From: Thermoplasma sp. Kam2015
Lineage (GTDB): Archaea; Thermoplasmatota; Thermoplasmata; Thermoplasmatales; Thermoplasmataceae
DNA length: 32,530 nucleotides
Direction: 5' to 3'
NCBI RefSeq assembly: GCF_003205235.1
Contig: NZ_QJSM01000028.1
Location: 1 to 32,530 of the forward strand
Positions within the stretch are counted from its first letter, which is position 1; every line of letters begins with the position of its first letter. The notes beneath the pieces are model-generated. The model worked only from the letters and a program-made list of their open reading frames with translations, ran no database searches and was not told where the DNA came from. Shown piece after piece: positions 26,998-32,530 of this stretch. A program made the position numbers and the translations under genes.

Positions 26998-27015
26998 CCG
27001 ATCATGTTTGATCGG
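26998..27015. promoter_or_regulatory. Palindrome in the divergent macro / HTH-ACT promoter
   Basis: CCGATC-ATGTTT-GATCGG is a perfect 6-bp inverted repeat with a 6-base spacer. It lies about 35 bases from the macro start and just before the TATA-like AAATTTAAG (27031-27039) of the plus-strand regulator. Its place suggests an operator, possibly for that regulator itself. Confidence 0.4.
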
Positions 27016-27063
27016 CAGTTTCAGCCTGAAAAATTTAAGTACGGCATGATCATTTTATTCTGA

Positions 27064-27576
27064 ATGTGGTCTTACATCTACGAGAAATTTTCCAGAAGCC
27101 CTTCACAGTTGAAGATAGTCAAGAAGATGTTTTCAATAGGAATACGCGTGGCAAAACTCTATGACGAACCGGTGCTGATGTGCGGAGATATAGAGATAAG
27201 ACCAAATACGCTTGCAAAGGCCACAGGGACGGATCGAAGGTCCGTTATCAGTGTTCTAGATCGCATCATCAATGATGAAACGCTTTATCCCATATTTTCA
27301 CAGCTTGAGCCAGTGGCGAATCTTTGGAAGGTCAGCTCAAAGCTCGGATATGGTGTGATCGAGATACTGCCGGAGAGTGCCTCAAAGCCTGGAATAATTG
27401 CTGGCGTATCTAGCATAATAGCAAAGAGAGGGATAAGCATAAGACAGGTAATAGTCGATGATCCTGAACTGGTGGAGGATCCAAAGGCCGTGGTTGTTAC
27501 CGAGCAGAAGGTACCTCCGGATATCATACAGGATCTTAAAGCTGTTGAAGGCGTGAGGGCTATAACGATATTGTGA
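27064..27576 (+). CDS. HTH-ACT domain regulator of amino-acid metabolism (COG2150 type)
   Basis: This 170-residue archaeal protein combines an N-terminal helix-turn-helix (about 45-80, IRPNTLAKATGTDRRSVISVLDRI) with a C-terminal ACT domain (about 93-170). The ACT part has GVIEILPESASKPGIIAGVSSIIAKRGISIRQVIVDD and ends EGVRAITIL. ACT domains bind amino acids or other small ligands. The protein is predicted to regulate amino-acid genes, but its targets are unknown. A palindrome lies in its promoter. A TATA-like box about 29 bases upstream of the ATG suggests a leaderless message. Confidence 0.85.
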   Translation: MWSYIYEKFSRSPSQLKIVKKMFSIGIRVAKLYDEPVLMCGDIEIRPNTLAKATGTDRRSVISVLDRIINDETLYPIFSQLEPVANLWKVSSKLGYGVIEILPESASKPGIIAGVSSIIAKRGISIRQVIVDDPELVEDPKAVVVTEQKVPPDIIQDLKAVEGVRAITIL

Positions 27577-27631
27577 TCCAACTTAAGTTGAGATTGAAAT
27601 TATTCTGCAATCCTTTATGATATTCTGGCGA

Positions 27632-28708
27632 TCAGATATAGTTTGATACGCCGTCAGGATAAAGCACTTCCATAGTCTTGGCGATCCTTTCCTCCAGTTT
27701 GTCTCGTGTATAGCCAGTCAGGTTGACGTGACCTACCTTCCTCCTCCTTCTTATACCCTGCTTACCATACCAATACACACTGGATTCTCCCAGAGAAAGT
27801 ATCTTTACAACCTTATCGTGATCAAGATCCTGTCCGAGTATATTTATCGAAGAGGATGGTCTGTAGAGCACAGGTTTTGGAACTGGCAGGCCGCTTATGG
27901 CCCTCACATGCTCCTCGAACTGAGAAATGGATGATCCGAGAAGTGTGTGATGTCCAGAGTTGTGCACCCTCGGTGCATATTCATTTATTATTACCTGTCT
28001 ATTCTTCACATAGAACTCTATGCCCATAACACCGTGATAATCCAGGGCCTGCATCAGCTTCAATGCCATATCTGGCATGGAGAGATCCTCTGTTGGCGCG
28101 ATATTGTAGATGAATATTGCCTCCCTGTTGTAATTGTACGTGGGATCGAAATATGTGAAATTTCCATCCCGATCACGGATCGCTATTATGGAGGCTTCAT
28201 AATCGAAGTCTATGAATTCCTCGACAACAAATTTATCGCCCTTAAGCGTCTCGCTCACACTGCCGTCATATATGACCTGCCCCTTTCCGTCGTATCCTCC
28301 ATAGGCATTCTTTATAACCGCCTTGCCGAAATCCTTTGCATACCTGACGGCCTCTTCAAAGCTGTTTGCCACCCGGTATTCCGCAACCCTGAGGCCATGA
28401 TCCGAGAGAAAATCCTTCTCCCTTGATCTGTCCTTCTTGAGGTCCACAGCCTCTTTGCTGGGAAATAGCTTTCCCTGAGATTGCGCATAACTGAGGGCTT
28501 CCTCCATCACATGTTCAAATTCAAAAGTGACCACATCAGACTCGTCCACGAATTTTCTATATTCTTCCGGGCTGAAGTGTGCATCTGCTATTAGTGATGC
28601 TGGGCCAACTCCATTAGAGTCTAGCGTGAAATACCTGTTTCCAAGCCTTCGGCCCTCATTTATCATCATAAAACCCAGCTGACCGGTGCCAATGATCCCT
28701 ATGTTCAT
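27632..28708 (-). CDS. purK: N5-carboxyaminoimidazole ribonucleotide synthase PurK
   Basis: PurK carboxylates AIR with ATP and bicarbonate in purine synthesis. The 358-residue ATP-grasp protein begins MNIGIIGTGQLGFMMINEG. It has VVTFEFEHV, the nucleotide loop NAYGGYDGKGQVI, FVVEEFIDFDYEASII, and the metal-binding IEFYVKNRQVIINEYAPRVHNSGHHT, all typical of PurK. The purE partner is not in the window. An AT-rich TATA-like stretch (28731-28743) is centred about 27 bases upstream, so it may have its own promoter as well as lying 12 bases after the small upstream gene. Confidence 0.95.
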   Translation of the reverse strand: MNIGIIGTGQLGFMMINEGRRLGNRYFTLDSNGVGPASLIADAHFSPEEYRKFVDESDVVTFEFEHVMEEALSYAQSQGKLFPSKEAVDLKKDRSREKDFLSDHGLRVAEYRVANSFEEAVRYAKDFGKAVIKNAYGGYDGKGQVIYDGSVSETLKGDKFVVEEFIDFDYEASIIAIRDRDGNFTYFDPTYNYNREAIFIYNIAPTEDLSMPDMALKLMQALDYHGVMGIEFYVKNRQVIINEYAPRVHNSGHHTLLGSSISQFEEHVRAISGLPVPKPVLYRPSSSINILGQDLDHDKVVKILSLGESSVYWYGKQGIRRRRKVGHVNLTGYTRDKLEERIAKTMEVLYPDGVSNYI

Positions 28709-28720
28709 AGCAGATGGATG

Positions 28721-28858
28721 TTATTGAAAAATAAATAATTTATAGGGGACGACCAGGAACCTCTGGCCTCCAGAGTCTTTGAAATCTATCACATATCTAT
28801 CCGGTGTACGCCGCGTTCCAGTCAATGGAAAGTGGATTCCCGAGACTGCGCCGGTCAT
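28721..28858 (-). CDS. Small protein of 45 residues between TauE-like and PurK genes
   Basis: A 45-codon frame starts at an ATG that overlaps the stop of the TauE-like gene (ATGA, 28855-28858) and ends 12 bases before purK. The protein starts [14 protein letters not shown], has a basic centre (TRRTPDRY) and ends in a hydrophobic-aromatic stretch (FLVVPYKLFIFQ). Codons are of the local type (AGA, AGG, ATA). No family is recognised. The ATGA coupling favours a real gene. Against it, the last codons overlap the likely purK TATA box, and the frame is short enough to occur by chance. Confidence 0.5.
   Translation of the reverse strand: MTGAVSGIHFPLTGTRRTPDRYVIDFKDSGGQRFLVVPYKLFIFQ
28731..28743 (-). 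promoter_or_regulatory. TATA box of purK
   Basis: The minus strand reads ATAAATTATTTAT, centred near 28735, about 27 bases before the purK ATG. Confidence 0.45.
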
Positions 28859-29631
28859 CGGAATGATAATGCAACCGTATAGGCGGTCTTCAGTGTGACG
28901 AAGAGAATTATCACGATGATTAGCAGGCGGACCTTTCTGCTGTCAAATCTGTGCATCATCAGGGATCCTGTCAAACCTCCAGCCACCCCACCGACCAGTA
29001 CTATTATCCAGAGAATGTAGTTAACGCCCCTGAGTATTGCAAGGTATGACATGAAGCCCGATGCCGACGAAAAGAGTGCTATGAATGCGGATGTCCCGGC
29101 GATCTTCTTGTAATCAGTTTCCATGAATGTGAGAACGGGCAGTATGATCATGCCGCCTCCAACCCCAAGCAGACCTCCCAGGAATCCAGCCAGGGCACCT
29201 ATGAATATTCCCGTTATAGCTCCGTTTATGCCGGTCAAAACGGCATTCTTTCTATCGCTCTTTCGCCCCCTTATTAGGTTGAACAGCGTGTAGGAGAGGA
29301 ATATGACGAATATTATGAGGAGATATTTTCTCGGCGTATGTACTCCCACCATAGCCCCAACTGGCGCCATTATCACGGCCGGTATGAGGAAGATCACGCC
29401 GATCTTCCAGATGATGAAATTATGCTTTGCATTGTTTGCCGTTGCGCTGGAGAGTGAGAAGACGTTAAGCAACAATCCTGCGGCCGCTGCGATCGAGAAA
29501 GGTATGCCAAAGGAATAGTAAATCGGTATGAGAGTATTGGCTGCACCAACCCCAGATATGGCAAATAGAGCTGAGAGTATCCATGTCAATATGAGTATTA
29601 TTATATAGAGTGCCCCAAACATAGGCATCAT
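28855..29631 (-). CDS. TauE/SafE-family membrane transporter
   Basis: This 258-residue protein has seven to eight membrane helices and the internal repeat of the TauE/SafE (COG0730) family. The first repeat has [21 protein letters not shown] (about 18-38) and the second [19 protein letters not shown] (about 149-167). Members export sulfite, sulfoacetate or other organosulfur anions. The substrate here is unknown. Its start overlaps the stop of the FmdE-like gene (ATGA) and its stop overlaps the 45-residue gene, so the three are translationally coupled. Confidence 0.9.
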   Translation of the reverse strand: MMPMFGALYIIILILTWILSALFAISGVGAANTLIPIYYSFGIPFSIAAAAGLLLNVFSLSSATANNAKHNFIIWKIGVIFLIPAVIMAPVGAMVGVHTPRKYLLIIFVIFLSYTLFNLIRGRKSDRKNAVLTGINGAITGIFIGALAGFLGGLLGVGGGMIILPVLTFMETDYKKIAGTSAFIALFSSASGFMSYLAILRGVNYILWIIVLVGGVAGGLTGSLMMHRFDSRKVRLLIIVIILFVTLKTAYTVALSFR

Positions 29632-30239
29632 TTCCGGCCATAGTAATCTGGCTTGCAGACGAATTTACCATTGAGCACCTTTATATCGGACTCGTAGGTG
29701 TATTCGCCGCATATTTCGCATTTTACCTTAGATCCGTCCTTCTTTACAGGTTTGAACTTGAAATCCTGGATCTCGGCATATTCAAATATATCCTCATCAG
29801 GCAGGCCTGCGATCCATTCAAGGACCGGATCTATAGCCTCGGAGGGGATTTCAGAGGGTTCCATTCCCTGCTTTCTGTATTTGAAAAATTCGGAGGCTCT
29901 TACATTTAGCTCGTCCATGAAGCTGTTTCGCACATGGACACGTATAGCTTTACCACCTGGCCTGTATATTATGATTGCAAGCTTGCCGTATCCGAGAAGC
30001 GAGAACAGACCTTTCCCATATGTACATCCAGTGGAAGCCTGAACTCCATCGTTGAAACAGCCGTTCATATCCTCTTCGGACATCTCAGAAAGTAGAAATG
30101 TCCTGTGATCTTTCTCCTTATCCAGCTTCGCCAGCTTAAGTGCATAGGCGCCGGCCCTGTAACCCATCGGCATATACGGGCACTTGTGCCCGTGAAACTC
30201 AAACGCCCATTCAGGAATACCGAACTCAAGTCTTTCCAT
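29628..30239 (-). CDS. FmdE-like protein with C-terminal zinc ribbon
   Basis: This 203-residue protein belongs to the FmdE family, named after a subunit annotated with formylmethanofuran dehydrogenase. Thermoplasma is not a methanogen, so that name gives no function here. The conserved core has [16 protein letters not shown] (His16, His18, Cys20) and [17 protein letters not shown] (Cys61, Cys72), a likely metal site. The C-terminus adds a ribbon with C174/C177 and C195. A structure of a T. acidophilum member of this family exists, to my recollection. The gene leads an operon with a TauE-like transporter and is divergent from an ArsR-type regulator, which suggests metal- or sulfur-related regulation. 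Confidence 0.88.
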   Translation of the reverse strand: MERLEFGIPEWAFEFHGHKCPYMPMGYRAGAYALKLAKLDKEKDHRTFLLSEMSEEDMNGCFNDGVQASTGCTYGKGLFSLLGYGKLAIIIYRPGGKAIRVHVRNSFMDELNVRASEFFKYRKQGMEPSEIPSEAIDPVLEWIAGLPDEDIFEYAEIQDFKFKPVKKDGSKVKCEICGEYTYESDIKVLNGKFVCKPDYYGRK

Positions 30240-30260
30240 TCTGTTTCACCAACACCATAA

Positions 30261-30284
30261 TCAAATAGTTATATTTCTATTTGA
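30261..30284. promoter_or_regulatory. Palindrome 1 in the fmdE / arsR promoter region
   Basis: TCAAATAG (30261-30268) and CTATTTGA (30277-30284) form a perfect 8-bp inverted repeat with an 8-base spacer. It covers the predicted core promoter of the fmdE operon, 22-45 bases from its ATG. An ArsR dimer binding here would block that promoter. Confidence 0.6.
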
Positions 30285-30308
30285 CTATGACAAATATTCT
30301 CATAGTCA
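30282..30308. promoter_or_regulatory. Palindrome 2 in the fmdE / arsR promoter region
   Basis: TGACTATGA (30282-30290) and TCATAGTCA (30300-30308) form a perfect 9-bp inverted repeat with a 9-base spacer. It overlaps palindrome 1 by three bases and ends just before the arsR TATA box, over the expected BRE position. This suits autoregulation by the divergent ArsR protein. Confidence 0.6.
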
Positions 30309-30313
30309 GAAAA

Positions 30314-30322
30314 CTATATATT
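30314..30322 (+). promoter_or_regulatory. TATA box of the ArsR-type gene
   Basis: CTATATATT is centred about 28 bases before the ATG at 30346, immediately next to palindrome 2. Confidence 0.5.
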
Positions 30323-30345
30323 GTATAATCGGATGTTAACAGGTT

Positions 30346-30663
30346 ATGGAATCAACCTGCAGGATAATAAAGCTCAGGAACACCGATCTAAACGCCTATG
30401 AGGGCAGTGAAAGGATACTCGAAGCCCTTGCCTCAAAGGTCAGACTTGCCATTCTCGATCTGATGATTCAGTACGATGAGGTCTGCACTTGCGAGCTGGT
30501 TCCGGCACTGAATCTTTCGCAGCCAACCATAACGGTGCACCTGAACAAGCTGTATGATGCAGGTATAATCGAAAAGAGGGAGATCAAAAAATTCACGTTC
30601 TATCATATCAGGCCTAAATATAGGGAACTGGTGGAAACGGCGATAAGACTAGATAAAACATAG
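30346..30663 (+). CDS. ArsR-family transcriptional regulator
   Basis: This 105-residue winged-helix protein belongs to the ArsR/SmtB group, which usually represses metal or sulfur genes and releases DNA when its ligand binds. The core is ALASKVRLAILDLMIQYDEV, then CTCELVPALNLSQPTITVHLNKLYDAGIIEKREIKKF. Cys47 and Cys49 (VCTCEL) sit at the start of the recognition unit, as in the CxC metal site of ArsR, and Cys5 could be a third ligand. Sensing of a soft metal or a thiol-oxidising signal is therefore plausible but unproven. It faces the FmdE-TauE operon across two palindromes and probably controls it and itself. Confidence 0.88.
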   Translation: MESTCRIIKLRNTDLNAYEGSERILEALASKVRLAILDLMIQYDEVCTCELVPALNLSQPTITVHLNKLYDAGIIEKREIKKFTFYHIRPKYRELVETAIRLDKT

Positions 30664-30886
30664 CAGTGTGTGTGATGTAAAAGGGTTCAGAAATGGAGCA
30701 TTATTTCCCAATTAAAATAAAAATCTTCGCATTTAAATCCAGCCCTATCAATTTTATCCATTCGCATAAATTTTATACAAGTCAGCCCATACCAGTCTCG
30801 GATTGTGGCTATCATCGGAGTTGTTAAATTCTGTTAAAATAAACTGTTAAATTGGCTAACAGCGGTTGAATGCGGTCAATTGTGGA
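30664..30886. other. AT-rich gene-free stretch
   Basis: No gene, RNA or clear operator was seen. The heptamer TGTTAAA occurs three times in 30822-30851, probably only because the stretch is AT-rich. Confidence 0.3.
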
Positions 30887-31177
30887 TTATGTAGTTTCAT
30901 CAACCATTAGTATATTATATTTATCGATTTGAATATATATCGGTTCATCGTCTCCGTAGCTTACTTTAACAAAGTCTGCAAATAAGTATGGCTCATATTT
31001 CTTTTTAGTTCGTAGATAATCTCTATTAGGGTGTGAGCTTTCTGCTAATCTATCACAAATTGTGTCGTAATCGATGTATTCGATATCGTATGCCTTTGTC
31101 TTAAACTTCGCATATTTCAATCTCTTCGCAACGCTTTCTCTGTCTATCGGCTTTATATACGGGTTATCTACAAACAT
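30887..31177 (-). CDS. Orphan open frame of 96 codons, possibly a gene fragment
   Basis: The frame encodes a charged, Tyr- and Asp-rich protein starting MFVDNPYIKPIDRESVAKRL, with no membrane segment and no family I can name. It has no visible ribosome-binding site at the ATG. The same frame stays open for about 30 further codons upstream without a good start (reading YLSEHELPTDYIFLIDLPQ just before the ATG), which suggests it was once part of a longer protein. It lies in a zone with other decayed coding sequence. It may be a horizontally acquired fragment. Confidence 0.4.
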   Translation of the reverse strand: MFVDNPYIKPIDRESVAKRLKYAKFKTKAYDIEYIDYDTICDRLAESSHPNRDYLRTKKKYEPYLFADFVKVSYGDDEPIYIQIDKYNILMVDETT

Positions 31178-31205
31178 TTGTGGTAAGTCAATCAGAAAGA
31201 TATAA

Positions 31206-31391
31206 TCAGTTGGTAGTTCGTGTTCTGATAGGTATTTCGTGGTTTTGAGAAAAAAAGCCTTCTCTGGGAGCAGTTATGGTCTCATTAGAACGTATATATG
31301 ATTCAATGGCTAGTCTGGCTATCTGGACTGCCTTTTTTCCGATATCAAGGTCAATGCTTAATCCTGGATTGTTCATGATAATATGATTCAA
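31206..31391 (-). pseudogene. Remnant of an AMMECR1-family gene (N-terminal part)
   Basis: The 61-codon frame contains IGKKAVQIARLAIESYIRSN followed by ETITAPREGF. This lines up with the first helix of archaeal AMMECR1 proteins (G-x-x-x-V-x-x-A-R-x-A-I-E-x-Y then I-x-x-P). The rest of that family, including the LRGCIG motif, is missing: the frame stops after TRTTN. A run of seven T follows the codons for GF, and slipping one base there would join the frame to the orphan frame downstream. The match is short, so the family call is tentative. Confidence 0.4.
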
Positions 31392-31452
31392 ATTAAGATA
31401 ATAAAGACGTGCATATTCTGTTCATTTGCATCCTGGATATCTGAAATACAGC

Positions 31453-31584
31453 TCAATTTAATGACAATAATGAAATAACATGTCCCAACGCTGGAGATCT
31501 TACTTTCCATATATCTATCCCTAAACGATTGATGCTGTCCACACTTTCCCTTTCCAACGCATAGATTCTGATGTAAAGCCATTT
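31453..31584 (-). pseudogene. Possible remnant of a DUF58-type gene (C-terminal end)
   Basis: A 44-codon stretch with no start codon reads KWLYIRIYALERESVDSINR and continues LGIDIWKVRSPALGHVISLL before a stop. The pattern, a helix rich in Arg/Glu, then LGIDI and a final helix, resembles the C-terminal ends of DUF58 proteins. It starts right after a stop codon, so nothing upstream supports it. The call is weak. It is listed because it is the most protein-like reading of this gap; the rest of 31392-31778 shows no gene. Confidence 0.25.
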
Positions 31585-31778
31585 CTAAAATTATGAGATA
31601 ACCATCATCTTTGCCTTAATGCCTATATTTGAACTGCTATATACTTGAGAAGCAATATATGATGATAAAACTAGGATAAGATATACAGATAGAAGAAGAA
31701 TCATGAATCAGAAATAAAAATAAAACTTGAAGCTAGATCGACTTTTGATCGGATTTCTTTATATCAGCCTTCGTTGAT

Positions 31779-32135
31779 TCATGCAAGTAAAGAAGGATTA
31801 TCGTTGAGCTTCTTTTTCAATTCTTTCTGTAGCTGTTCTGCCGTAAGGCTTTTTACAACTTCTTTGATTCCTGAAACATCTGGATGCGTTATGGCGTTCC
31901 ACAGGCAGGCCACGGTACAGTTATTGCAGCCAACCATGCAGTTTTCGGGGTACATGACCACTGCTTTATGCCTGTCGAAATCATAACCGAACACATTTCT
32001 CTTTTCTCCGCAGGTGACAACACACATGCCGCATCCAGTACATTTATTCTCATCGATAACAGGCTCCCAGTGAATTGTGGATCTGGAAATACCATGCCAC
32101 ACTGCGAATTTATTCTGCTGTTCGATCTCAGTCAT
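31779..32135 (-). CDS. Dicluster 4Fe-4S ferredoxin-like protein 1
   Basis: This 118-residue protein should carry two 4Fe-4S clusters and act as a cytoplasmic electron carrier or as a subunit of a redox complex. Cluster one uses KCTGCGMCVVTCG (C32, C35, C38, C42). Cluster two uses CMVGCNNCTVAC (C66, C70, C73, C77), with an extra residue in the first spacing (C-x3-C-x2-C-x3-C). The motif WHGISRSTIHWEPVIDENKC before cluster one is shared with the next gene, so the two are duplicates. The usual Pro after the last cysteine is Leu here. Its ATG overlaps the stop of the second ferredoxin gene by 8 bases, so they are coupled. Confidence 0.9.
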   Translation of the reverse strand: MTEIEQQNKFAVWHGISRSTIHWEPVIDENKCTGCGMCVVTCGEKRNVFGYDFDRHKAVVMYPENCMVGCNNCTVACLWNAITHPDVSGIKEVVKSLTAEQLQKELKKKLNDNPSLLA

Positions 32136-32493
32136 TTTTTATCGCCTCTAAATGTACCGAGTGATCAGGGAATTTATCAATCCTCTCCTGCAGCTCATGT
32201 TTTACCTCTGGAAATATCTTGTATTTTAGGATAGCATCTTTCACGTATTTCTTTGGGTCATCCGGAAAGCTAATCGCATCTTCTGGACATAGTTTTCCGC
32301 ATGTAGTACATCCTATCACACATTTTCCGGGATTTCCCACAAGTGGCATATTCCTCGATCCATCCCACCTGAACACATCATTTCCACAGGTCAATAAGCA
32401 CATTCCACAGCTATCACATTTTGATTCATCAATTATAGGGTACCAGTTGAACAGACTTCTGTCCACACCATGCCATGATTTCTGTCCGCCCAT
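32128..32493 (-). CDS. Dicluster 4Fe-4S ferredoxin-like protein 2
   Basis: This 121-residue paralog is the first gene of the pair. Cluster one is KCDSCGMCLLTCG (C26, C29, C32, C36) and cluster two CVIGCTTCGKLCPEDAI (C58, C62, C65, C69, followed by Pro). It shares the N-terminal WHGVDRSLFNWYPIIDESKC with its neighbour. Proteins with this WHG...W.P.ID lead are, to my knowledge, known from sulfur-metabolising archaea and bacteria, but the partner enzyme is not in the window. AT-rich sequence upstream (32494-32530) probably holds the promoter. Confidence 0.9.
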   Translation of the reverse strand: MGGQKSWHGVDRSLFNWYPIIDESKCDSCGMCLLTCGNDVFRWDGSRNMPLVGNPGKCVIGCTTCGKLCPEDAISFPDDPKKYVKDAILKYKIFPEVKHELQERIDKFPDHSVHLEAIKND

Positions 32494-32530
32494 ATATTGT
32501 CAAATTTTAATATACTAATATATTATTTAA

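Noticed and set aside
29628-30239. FmdE-like gene as evidence for methanogenesis or formylmethanofuran metabolism
   Set aside because: No other fmd/fwd genes are present, and stand-alone FmdE homologs with a zinc ribbon occur in non-methanogens.
30822-30853. Three TGTTAAA repeats that could be an iteron or operator
   Set aside because: Spacing is irregular (10 and 13 bases), the motif is AT-rich and short, and no replication or regulator gene lies close enough to support it.
31388-31582. Minus-strand 64-codon frame starting MALHQNLCVGKGKCGQ
   Set aside because: No family features, odd composition and no ribosome-binding site. Another frame of the same bases looks more protein-like (possible DUF58 remnant).
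1-32530. CRISPR array, prophage or classical defence island
   Set aside because: No regular repeat-spacer pattern, no cas or phage structural genes. The only mobile-element traces are the two TnpB copies.

Overview
The window looks like chromosomal DNA of a thermoacidophilic euryarchaeon of the genus Thermoplasma, most likely T. acidophilum. Three things point there. The membrane Lon protease is 657 residues long with its catalytic pair at Ser525 and Lys568, the numbering known for the T. acidophilum enzyme. Arg and Ile are coded mainly by AGA/AGG and ATA at moderate GC. Many genes have an archaeal TATA box about 26 bases before the start codon, so their messages are probably leaderless. The assignment rests on recall of these families, not on a search.

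Layout. Bases 1-700 hold the end of an IS605-type TnpB gene with its right end. Bases 731-2526 hold a PLP enzyme coupled to cobalamin synthase CobS. On the minus strand follow the KEOPS subunit Cgi121, LonB, a winged-helix regulator, a ClpP-class/NfeD membrane protease, a PEBP protein and an MFS transporter (2469-8438). A 425-base gap precedes the chaperone operon grpE-dnaK-dnaJ (8864-12356). Next is the conserved archaeal information operon rpo7-spt4-dephospho-CoA kinase-eS24-eS31 (12486-14221), facing two uncharacterised archaeal genes, DUF2175 and DUF763. Glycerol kinase (about 15.8-17.4 kb) and a minus-strand tRNA-Glu follow. A minus-strand cluster then holds UbiX, a Mut7-C-type RNase and the ribosome-rescue factor Pelota (17729-19738), and after it two secreted, membrane-anchored proteins, one of 1153 residues.

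GAPDH and RadA are coupled on the plus strand (23945-25929). RadA is followed by a second, decayed TnpB copy whose RNA-like right end is kept. A macro-domain protein and an HTH-ACT regulator diverge across a small palindrome. The last third holds a likely operon FmdE-like / TauE-like / 45-residue small protein / PurK. It diverges from an ArsR-type regulator across two nested palindromes. A decayed gene zone (30.7-31.6 kb) and two tandem dicluster ferredoxins close the window.

The points most worth attention are the two TnpB right ends, the ArsR operator pair with its unusual operon, the Pelota/Mut7-C pairing, a possible AUU start in glycerol kinase, the small protein between TauE and PurK, an unusual T-loop in tRNA-Glu, and a large surface protein with a charged cytoplasmic tail. 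No CRISPR array, defence island or prophage was seen.
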